Source: Bacteroidales bacterium (GTDB lineage: Bacteria > Bacteroidota > Bacteroidia > Bacteroidales > ML635J-15). From it: 8,533 nt of DNA. Shown piece by piece: positions 1-5,126 of this stretch (its first letter is position 1; each line of letters begins with the position of its first letter). The notes beneath the pieces were generated by a model that worked only from the letters and a program-made list of their open reading frames with translations, did not search any database and had not been told where the DNA came from. Location of the stretch: positions 1 to 8,533 of the forward strand of contig JAQVGK010000127.1 of the NCBI GenBank assembly GCA_028696755.1, given 5' to 3'. Made by a program: the position numbers and the translations under genes.

Positions 1-194
1 CAGGTGATATTGAAGCATTTGATTTGCACACCGACACTACAAAAATTAACATTTCGGGAAGCGGCAATTGCTATGTGTGGGCCGAAAATATCCTCGACAT
101 TTTTATCTCAGGTAGTGGAAATGTAACATACAAAGGAACACCTCAACTTTATGTTGACCTGCCTGGATCGGGAAATGTAAATGCATGGAAATAA
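1..194 (+). CDS. GIN-domain (DUF2807) envelope protein, 3' end only
   Basis: The frame is open from the left edge of the window (first full codon at 3) to a TAA at 192-194, so only the last 63 residues are seen. They show the spaced SGSGN/SGSGNV/PGSGNV turns of the GIN domain (DUF2807, a putative auto-transporter adhesin head), a right-handed beta-helix-like fold common in Bacteroidota secreted or lipid-anchored envelope proteins. The protein ends in NVNAWK directly after the last GSGN turn, as usual in this family. The start, signal sequence and full length lie outside the window. Family function is not established; an envelope location is inferred from the family. A strong terminator lies 17 bases after the stop, so this is the last gene of its transcript. 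Confidence 0.8.
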   Translation, partial: GDIEAFDLHTDTTKINISGSGNCYVWAENILDIFISGSGNVTYKGTPQLYVDLPGSGNVNAWK

Positions 195-211
195 TACTCC
201 ACAATTAACTT

Positions 212-240
212 AAGAGCAGTCGAAAGGCTGCTTTTTTTTT
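212..240 (+). terminator. Rho-independent terminator of the GIN-domain gene
   Basis: AGCAGTC (215-221) pairs with GGCTGCT (226-232) around a GAAA tetraloop, with one T-G wobble, and is followed by an unbroken T tract to 240. The stem can be extended outward by A-T pairs between 212-214 and the T tract. It lies 17 bases after the stop codon at 192-194 and is oriented to end plus-strand transcription. Confidence 0.9.
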
Positions 241-281
241 AATATTTAGTACCTATTCAACGATATTGCATTTTTGCATTG

Positions 282-447
282 GGCATGGAGCATGGAGCGT
301 GGAGGAGTATTTGCAGAGTTTTAAAATTACTTGCGTGCGTTGCACTGAGTTGAATCGAAGTGAGCCCTGCGGGGTTTTGCATAATATAATTTTAGCATAA
401 ATGCTATGCTCTCACAAATCTCAGCACCATGCTCAATGCTTCATGCC
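282..447. repeat. Inverted pair of degenerate heptamer repeat tracts
   Basis: Left arm: three tandem heptamers GCATGGA, GCATGGA, GCGTGGA (283-303). Right arm: CCATGCT, CAATGCT, TCATGCC (427-447), which read on the other strand are the same kind of heptamer. Aligning 282-302 with the reverse complement of 427-447 gives 18 matches in 21 positions, and two of the three mismatches would be G-T wobbles in a folded strand. The loop is about 124 bases. The arms could form a long cruciform or RNA stem, or be the ends of a small non-autonomous interspersed repeat. Copy number elsewhere in the genome is unknown. Confidence 0.6.
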
Positions 448-542
448 ATTTTTAGAATAAGCTCATCCCCTTAACCATATAACAACATACTTATCTATTT
501 ATTTTAATCCAAATAGAGATGAACAAGTTTGCATGTTTTTTG

Positions 543-550
543 TAAATTTG
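543..550 (+). promoter_or_regulatory. Candidate Bacteroidota -7 promoter box
   Basis: TAAATTTG fits the Bacteroidota sigma-ABfr -7 consensus TAnnTTTG exactly. It ends 16 bases before the ATG at 567, which implies a very short leader. The expected -33 TTTG is not at the usual spacing of about 20 bases: a TTTG at 528-531 is too close. The call therefore rests on the -7 box and its position alone. Confidence 0.4.
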
Positions 551-566
551 CAAGAAATAAATAATT

Positions 567-1826
567 ATGAAACGTATATTAATTACGATAATATTCTTCC
601 TTTTGATTGTTACTCAAGTGCGTCCAGCGTTCATTCTTTTGCCAATGGATGATACACAAAAAGATCATTTAAAAGCATACGGGATTACCTACTGGACTTT
701 ACAAAATCAAGTTGAAGCATGGTGGTTATTGAATTATAGAGGTGGTTCATTTTTACTGCTTTTTAGTCCTGAAATTGAAAAAGAATGTGTGTTGCGAGGT
801 GTTAGTTATGAGATTATTGCAGATGCACAAAAAAATAGCATTTTCAATGAAATTTCGGCACCATCGGTAAATATGGATGCAGTAAAGCTTGAAAAAGCCC
901 CCAAAATTGCGGTTTACACTCCGCCCTTTACACAGCCTTGGGATGATGCTGTAACATTAGCTCTAACGTATGCCGAAATTCCTTACGATAAAATTTACGA
1001 CCGCGAAATTATTAATGGCGAACTAGCAAATTACGACTGGTTGCATTTACATCACGAAGATTTTACTGGTCAGTATGGCAAATTTTATGGTGCTTATGGC
1101 CGAATGCAATGGTACCGCGACAATCAGAAAACTAGCGAAGAACAAGCATTATCGATGGGGTTTAATAAAGTATCCCAGTTAAAACTTGCAGTTGCAAAAG
1201 CTATAAAAGAGTATGTAGCTGAGGGAGGATTTTTATTTGCCATGTGTTCGGCAACTGATTCGTTTGATATTGCTCTCGCTGCCGAAGGCGTTGATATATG
1301 CGAATCGATGTTTGATGGAGACCCTGCCGATCCTGAAGCTCAGTCAAAGTTAGATTATTCTCAGTGCTTGGCTTTTACAGATTTTACCCTTGTTAGAAAT
1401 CCGATGGAATACGAATATTCCGACATTGATGTAACAAACAATAAGAAAGCAAGTAATAATGAGGATTTTTTTGTACTATTCGAGTTTTCTGCAAAATGGG
1501 ATCCTGTGCCGACAATGCTTTGTCAGAATCACACCAGTATGGTTAGAGGCTTTATGGGTCAGACAACAGCTTTCAAAGCCGACTTGGTAAAGCCTTCGGT
1601 TCTGATTATGGGTGAAAACAAAGCTGCTGGAGAAGTGAGATATATTCATTCAGAATTTGGCAAAGGAATGTGGACTTTTTATGGAGGTCACGACCCCGAA
1701 GATTATAGACATTATGTTGGTGATGAGCATACCGACTTATCTCTTTATCCAAATTCTCCGGGTTACCGACTAATTCTAAACAATGTTTTATTTCCAGCTG
1801 CAAAAAAGAAAAAGCTTAAAACATAG
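567..1826 (+). CDS. Exported conserved protein with a class I glutamine-amidotransferase-like fold (tentative)
   Basis: A 419-residue protein with an N-terminal hydrophobic signal (residues 2-18; likely cleavage near RPA-F, residue 21), so it acts in the periplasm or at the cell surface. I recognise the family from motifs conserved across Bacteroidota: PMDD (26-29), LLNYRGGSF (54-62), EKAPKIAVYTP (109-119), LHLHHEDFTGQYGKFY (159-174) and GGHDPEDYRH (373-382). From memory, relatives are often auto-labelled asparagine synthetase B. Nothing here supports that: there is no N-terminal catalytic Cys2 and no SGGxDS ATP-pyrophosphatase loop. From residue 112 the strand-helix-strand layout, the AMCSA turn with Cys227, and GKG...GGHDPE near the end resemble a class I amidotransferase or ThuA/DUF4159-like fold, suggesting a possible Cys227-His375-Glu378 centre. 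That is inference; no substrate is assigned. The start is supported by the signal peptide and the A-rich sequence before the ATG. The C-terminus is lysine-rich. It appears to be transcribed alone or with the regulator 100 bases downstream. Confidence 0.85.
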   Translation: MKRILITIIFFLLIVTQVRPAFILLPMDDTQKDHLKAYGITYWTLQNQVEAWWLLNYRGGSFLLLFSPEIEKECVLRGVSYEIIADAQKNSIFNEISAPSVNMDAVKLEKAPKIAVYTPPFTQPWDDAVTLALTYAEIPYDKIYDREIINGELANYDWLHLHHEDFTGQYGKFYGAYGRMQWYRDNQKTSEEQALSMGFNKVSQLKLAVAKAIKEYVAEGGFLFAMCSATDSFDIALAAEGVDICESMFDGDPADPEAQSKLDYSQCLAFTDFTLVRNPMEYEYSDIDVTNNKKASNNEDFFVLFEFSAKWDPVPTMLCQNHTSMVRGFMGQTTAFKADLVKPSVLIMGENKAAGEVRYIHSEFGKGMWTFYGGHDPEDYRHYVGDEHTDLSLYPNSPGYRLILNNVLFPAAKKKKLKT

Positions 1827-1878
1827 TTAATCTCCTAACAATATATTTTTTAAACTTCAAACACATTTTAACAATCTA

Positions 1879-1913
1879 AAATTTTATTAAAAAGATAAAA
1901 TTTGTTAATATTG
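1879..1913 (+). promoter_or_regulatory. Candidate palindromic operator and -7 box before the TetR-type gene
   Basis: AAATTTTAT (1879-1887) and ATAAAATTT (1895-1903) form a perfect 9-base inverted repeat with a 7-base spacer. Two bases on is TAATATTG (1906-1913), one mismatch from the Bacteroidota -7 consensus TAnnTTTG, placed 13 bases before the ATG at 1927. TetR-family proteins usually bind palindromes overlapping their own promoter, so an autoregulatory operator is plausible. The repeat is purely A/T in an AT-rich gap and could be chance. No GC-rich terminator for the upstream gene is visible in this 100-base gap. Confidence 0.35.
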
Positions 1914-1926
1914 CAAAAAAAAGTAC

Positions 1927-2511
1927 ATGGAAAGCAACAAAGATATAACCAGAGAAAACATTGTAAGTGCTGCCAGTATAGCATTTAGTAAATTCGGATA
2001 TAAGAAAACGACTCTTGATGATATCGCATCTTTTACTAATGTGAGTAAAACAGGAATTTATTACTATTTTAAAAATAAGGAAGAAGTATTTAATGAAGTT
2101 ATTAAAAAGGAAGCTGCAAAAATGCAGGTTCTACTTCTCGAAGCTGTAAATCAGGAATCACGTCCAATCGACAAGCTATTTGCTTATGTTAATGCGAGAA
2201 TGGTTTACATGGAAGGTATCAGCAATTACTATTCTGCTTTAAAAAGAGATTTATTAGAACAGCTGAATACAATTAATCAAAATAGAGAAGAATTTGATAA
2301 AATTGAGATTTCCATTTTGATTGAAATTTTTAAAGAAGGAAACGAGAAAAAAGATTTCTTTATCGAAAACATTGAAGAAACAGCTCAACTTGTAATGCTT
2401 ACATTAAAAAGCCTCGAAATTCCATTTTTTGGAGTTGAACAAGCTCCAGATTACAAATTTTTCCTTGAGAAGCTAACGACTTTGTTGCTATATGGAATTA
2501 TTCCCCGTTAG
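1927..2511 (+). CDS. TetR/AcrR-family transcriptional regulator
   Basis: A 194-residue cytoplasmic DNA-binding protein of typical TetR-family length. The N-terminal domain (about 7-55) matches the family: ITRENIVSAASIAFSKFGY forms helix 1, TTLDDIASFTNVS (28-40) is the first part of the helix-turn-helix, and KTGIYYYFKNKEEVF (41-55) holds the recognition helix with the diagnostic G-x-YYYF-x-NKEE pattern. The remaining all-helical part (about 60-194) would be the ligand-binding and dimerisation domain; such domains diverge too far to give the effector. It probably represses its own gene through the palindrome at 1879-1903. Its other targets are unknown: no efflux pump or fatty-acid gene lies beside it, and the downstream operon is convergent. 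Its stop is 8 bases from the stop of the opposing ResB-like gene. Confidence 0.92.
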   Translation: MESNKDITRENIVSAASIAFSKFGYKKTTLDDIASFTNVSKTGIYYYFKNKEEVFNEVIKKEAAKMQVLLLEAVNQESRPIDKLFAYVNARMVYMEGISNYYSALKRDLLEQLNTINQNREEFDKIEISILIEIFKEGNEKKDFFIENIEETAQLVMLTLKSLEIPFFGVEQAPDYKFFLEKLTTLLLYGIIPR

Positions 2512-2516
2512 CAAGC

Positions 2517-2546
2517 GCACTACCTATCTCTAACAAAAAGGTAGGC
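2517..2546. repeat. Small inverted repeat at the convergent gene ends
   Basis: CTACCT (2520-2525) and AGGTAG (2539-2544) pair perfectly, and GC/GC outside them pair if A2519 is bulged, giving an 8-pair stem with a 13-base loop. It overlaps the last codons of the ResB-like gene. Neither strand has a T tract after it, so it is not a standard terminator. It may still help separate or stabilise the two convergent transcripts. Confidence 0.3.
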
Positions 2547-3299
2547 AGTTAAACTTAGTATTCCGAGTGCATAAAATACAAAAAACCACAATACCAGGGG
2601 ATTTTTAGCAACAGTAATTCGTACTGCCGGCTCTTTTGTCTTTTTGTCCAAAATAAACTTCTCAAGTGTAATTTGTATTCCATCTCCATATACAGGTGAA
2701 AATATAAATGCACTTCCATCCAAAACTCTTTCTCCGTTTTTATAAAGCGAAAGAGACGCATAATTTTCTTTATAATGAAATTTATCACGTGTCATCTCTA
2801 GTCGCGACGATTTCTTTTTATCTTTAAGAATTGCAAAATCATCAACAAAATTAATTTCTTTTAAACTAAGAGTATAACCATTTTCAAATTCGTATTTATC
2901 ACCAGCAGTGAGAACAATATTACCGTGTTTAAATCCAATTATCAACGAAACAGCATGCAGCAATAAGATTACGATAAAGACAATATGGATAGAAAAGAGC
3001 AAAGATGTTTTAAGCGATTTAGATGTTATCGCAGTTTTGAAAAGTCTATCCTTAGTGCATAAAAAAAGATTTATTCCAAACAGAAATGCAATTAAGCACA
3101 GTACTACAAACCATACAACGACAAAAATATTTTTATTTCCGATTTCCATTATCCAGTCGAGAATAATAATATCGTTCATATGTTTAAATGCGTTATAAAC
3201 TCCATCATTTGCAGTTAGAAAAATTCCACTAAGAAAAACCGCAATAAGGCTTATCAACAATATTGCAGCCAATTTCATCGAAGAAAGAAATTTCATCAT
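2520..3299 (-). CDS. Short ResB-like cytochrome c biogenesis family membrane protein
   Basis: A 259-residue inner-membrane protein with four predicted membrane helices (about 7-29, 58-80, 99-122 and 236-256) and an extracytoplasmic domain of about 110 residues (124-235) before the last helix. This is the ResB/CcsB plan. Helix 3 carries SIHIVFIVILLLHA followed by GFKHGNIVLTAGD, matching the ResB pattern of a helix-3 histidine (here His105), then a glycine-rich exit and a strand leading to GD. His115 and His125 are further possible ligands. In System II, ResB and CcsA together move haem outward and attach it to apocytochrome c. Here the protein is much shorter than usual ResB proteins (typically over 400 residues), no cytochrome is nearby, and the partner is degenerate, so the role may be different. 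It is the last gene of the minus-strand operon, 11 bases after the CcsA-like gene. An MM start gives two equivalent start choices. Confidence 0.7.
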   Translation of the reverse strand: MMKFLSSMKLAAILLISLIAVFLSGIFLTANDGVYNAFKHMNDIIILDWIMEIGNKNIFVVVWFVVLCLIAFLFGINLFLCTKDRLFKTAITSKSLKTSLLFSIHIVFIVILLLHAVSLIIGFKHGNIVLTAGDKYEFENGYTLSLKEINFVDDFAILKDKKKSSRLEMTRDKFHYKENYASLSLYKNGERVLDGSAFIFSPVYGDGIQITLEKFILDKKTKEPAVRITVAKNPLVLWFFVFYALGILSLTAYLFVRDR

Positions 3300-3310
3300 A
3301 ACTTAAAAAA

Positions 3311-4048
3311 TCAAAAAATAAACAATAATAGAATTATCACTAATGGAATAATTGAAAGAGATATTTGCCTATTAGCAGTTTTAATCCAACTCGGACTTAA
3401 ATGGCTACCTACAAGAGCTAATAAAAACATTCCACCCGAGGTAAAAAAGTTCTTACTCCAGCGCCATGCATCTCCATATCCCAACTGTGCCCATACCGAA
3501 CCCGAGAATTCGCCGCATAAAAACAATATTGCTCCAGCCAAAGTATAAAAGCCTGCACGTCGAATAATAAAGTTTTTGCTTATATCTGCCGAACTTGCTC
3601 TGAGTGCAATTAAATACAGCGACAAAGAATAAGCGACAAAAGCCATCGAAATCAATCTAAACTGGAAAAACATTGCCACCCAAGGGTTTTCATACAAATA
3701 AAAGAACTCATCTACACGCATTTCGTCGAAAAGCACTAATGCTTGAAAAATAAGTGCTGCTACCCAGAATTCGAAGCCTGAAATTCGCTTTTCCTTTTTT
3801 CGCAAACTGTTAAAAAGCCCTAGAGAAACAATAATCAGTACGATGTTTTGCATTTTCTCAAAAGTTCCCGACATTGGCAAATGCCCAGATTGAACAATAA
3901 CTAAAATGAATGCTATTAACGAACCAACAAATGCAGCAAATCCTGTTAGCAATGCTTGTTTATCTCTCTTTAAAACACTAAGAAACACAGTTACAGCTAG
4001 TAGCAAAAGTGTTGCAACCCAAACTATAATAGGAAAATCCACATTCAT
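3311..4048 (-). CDS. CcsA/ResC-like membrane protein with a degenerate WWD motif
   Basis: A 245-residue protein, hydrophobic almost throughout, with about seven or eight membrane helices, as expected for the CcsA/ResC/CcmF haem-handling superfamily. Supporting motifs are SGHLPMSGTFEK (54-65), equivalent to the SGHFPxSNxYES loop of CcsA, and GSVWAQLGYGDAWRWSKN (183-200), which aligns without gaps to the CcsA tryptophan-rich WWD region. His216 in GSHLSP lies exactly 19 residues after the last motif tryptophan, where CcsA has its second haem-ligand histidine. The first motif tryptophan is Tyr191, the Asp of WxWD is Ser198, and the usual histidine before the motif has no counterpart around FFQFRLISMAFVAY (127-140). 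It probably still forms a membrane pair with the ResB-like protein 11 bases downstream, but classical haem ligation is doubtful. The lipoprotein gene ends 9 bases upstream. Confidence 0.75.
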   Translation of the reverse strand: MNVDFPIIVWVATLLLLAVTVFLSVLKRDKQALLTGFAAFVGSLIAFILVIVQSGHLPMSGTFEKMQNIVLIIVSLGLFNSLRKKEKRISGFEFWVAALIFQALVLFDEMRVDEFFYLYENPWVAMFFQFRLISMAFVAYSLSLYLIALRASSADISKNFIIRRAGFYTLAGAILFLCGEFSGSVWAQLGYGDAWRWSKNFFTSGGMFLLALVGSHLSPSWIKTANRQISLSIIPLVIILLLFIF

Positions 4049-4057
4049 ACAATTCGA

Positions 4058-5122
4058 TTATTTTAAAATGTATATTCTGTCAACTCCTTTGATCGAACGA
4101 TCCGAGAAAAAATCACAACTTGGGTAAACTCTAAAAATGCCGTCATTTTTTAATTCCTTATCGCATAACAATAGCACCGATGACTGGTCGTTTCGATTTG
4201 CAATTTCGCTAAAAGTATAAACAGTGCGATAACCATCATCAGCAACAACAACAATTAAGGCATTTTTAAGTTCATCGAATGTGATATCAGGCAAGCTTAG
4301 AATAACATCTTTCAAATCAACACCAGTGTAAGGACTTGTGGTATGCAGGCCTCTGCCCTTTCCATAAAAAATTGTGTGAACTGTTTTTGTTTTTGAAAAA
4401 TCATAATTAGAATCAATTGTACTTATAAGTTCGCCGTTCGAGTAAACATCAATTTTATCCGAAAACAAAGGATCTTTACCTTTTATTATTTCTATATCGG
4501 GATTTGAGTAAGATTTCACAGTTATTTTAACCGGATTGCTAATATTCCGATAAGTATATAGGTCATTTCCAATAATCAATTTCGACTCAACAGGTAATTC
4601 CCACATATCTTTTGTTTTGTCAGGAATAATCCGAGCTACAGCTGTTGCAATAATCACATCATTTAAACCATTTGCATAATAAATCTCACCCCAGCTAACA
4701 CAAACTTTTTCGCCTTTACTATTCTCAATCTCTACATACAAGTCAGTTTGCGGGGGAAATTCTTTTGCATTAATTTTATTCGCTACAAAAGGACTTATAA
4801 TATCGGCTAAAGAGTATCCGACATATCGATAGGCACCTATAAATTTATCTTTACCATCCTCACTAATTATTTCCTTAACAATTATCTCGCGCAAAGGCAA
4901 TTTACTTAAATCAGCCCTACCAGAATTATCGACTTCACCAGTAACCTCAATCTCGGACACCAGTAAATTTGTCACTTCTGCATTATCGAAGAAACTATTC
5001 GTTTTGTTTTCGGCATCATAATCCATCAAACTATTCTGTGCAGAGCACGATAATATTGAAAAAAAAGAAAGAGTAGCGATAAAGATATTTTGCCAAATCG
5101 ATGTGATTAATTTATTATTCAT
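4058..5122 (-). CDS. Lipoprotein with two sulfite-oxidase-like (molybdopterin-domain-like) repeats
   Basis: A 354-residue exported protein. An N-terminal hydrophobic segment ends in FSILSCSAQ, a lipobox with Cys26, so it is probably lipid-anchored in the envelope. The mature part appears to hold two related units of about 130-150 residues (about 53-203 and 225-354). Each follows the pattern of the oxidoreductase molybdopterin-binding (SUOX-like) fold: YxGxxLxDxI (98-109; 265-274), then a strand with D/N-GY or KGEK and a short helix (126-147; 288-307), then a strand with hydrophobic run (155-165; 315-321). Unit 2 ends in GIFRVYP...SIKGVDRIYIL, like the closing FR-V-P...K-V--I segment of that family. 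I see no firm molybdenum-ligating cysteine; Cys141, Cys320 and Cys336 are candidates only. It may be a ligand-binding rather than catalytic relative. It starts 4 bases after the TonB-dependent receptor stop, so the two products probably act on the same ligand. Confidence 0.6.
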   Translation of the reverse strand: MNNKLITSIWQNIFIATLSFFSILSCSAQNSLMDYDAENKTNSFFDNAEVTNLLVSEIEVTGEVDNSGRADLSKLPLREIIVKEIISEDGKDKFIGAYRYVGYSLADIISPFVANKINAKEFPPQTDLYVEIENSKGEKVCVSWGEIYYANGLNDVIIATAVARIIPDKTKDMWELPVESKLIIGNDLYTYRNISNPVKITVKSYSNPDIEIIKGKDPLFSDKIDVYSNGELISTIDSNYDFSKTKTVHTIFYGKGRGLHTTSPYTGVDLKDVILSLPDITFDELKNALIVVVADDGYRTVYTFSEIANRNDQSSVLLLCDKELKNDGIFRVYPSCDFFSDRSIKGVDRIYILK

Positions 5123-5126
5123 ACTT

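Larger units (their letters stand above)
241..566. other. Non-coding stretch between the terminator and the 419-residue gene
   Basis: I see no credible gene in these 326 bases. They hold the inverted heptamer repeats at 282-447, described separately. Between the arms lies a GC-richer segment (about 331-380) that includes CACTGAGTTGAATCGAAGTG at 343-362. This resembles, from memory, the CACTGAG...TCGAAGTG elements scattered in non-coding DNA of many Bacteroidota genomes. The last 100 bases are AT-rich leader and promoter sequence for the downstream gene. Confidence 0.55.

Noticed and set aside
283..303. CRISPR-like or minisatellite array
   Set aside because: Only three adjacent heptamers with no spacers of uniform length; the inverted copy at 427-447 points to a stem or interspersed element.
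567..1826. Asparagine synthetase B
   Set aside because: The protein begins with a signal peptide rather than a catalytic cysteine, and has no SGGxDS ATP-binding loop; only remembered database labels suggest the name.
1827..1926. Terminator for the 419-residue gene
   Set aside because: The only inverted repeat in the gap is pure A/T and sits at the regulator's promoter region; no GC-containing stem with T tract follows the stop.
2517..2546. Bidirectional terminator for the convergent regulator and ResB-like genes
   Set aside because: An 8-pair bulged stem exists, but neither strand has a T tract after it and it overlaps coding sequence; listed only as an inverted repeat.
2908..3198. Plus-strand 96-codon reading frame
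   Set aside because: It lies wholly antisense to the ResB-like gene, has unlikely composition for a protein and no start signals; it is a shadow frame.
2520..5122. Standard System II cytochrome c maturation locus
   Set aside because: No CXXCH-bearing product in the window, a short ResB-like protein, an altered WWD motif and a TonB receptor as first gene all argue against a routine assignment, though shared ancestry is clear.
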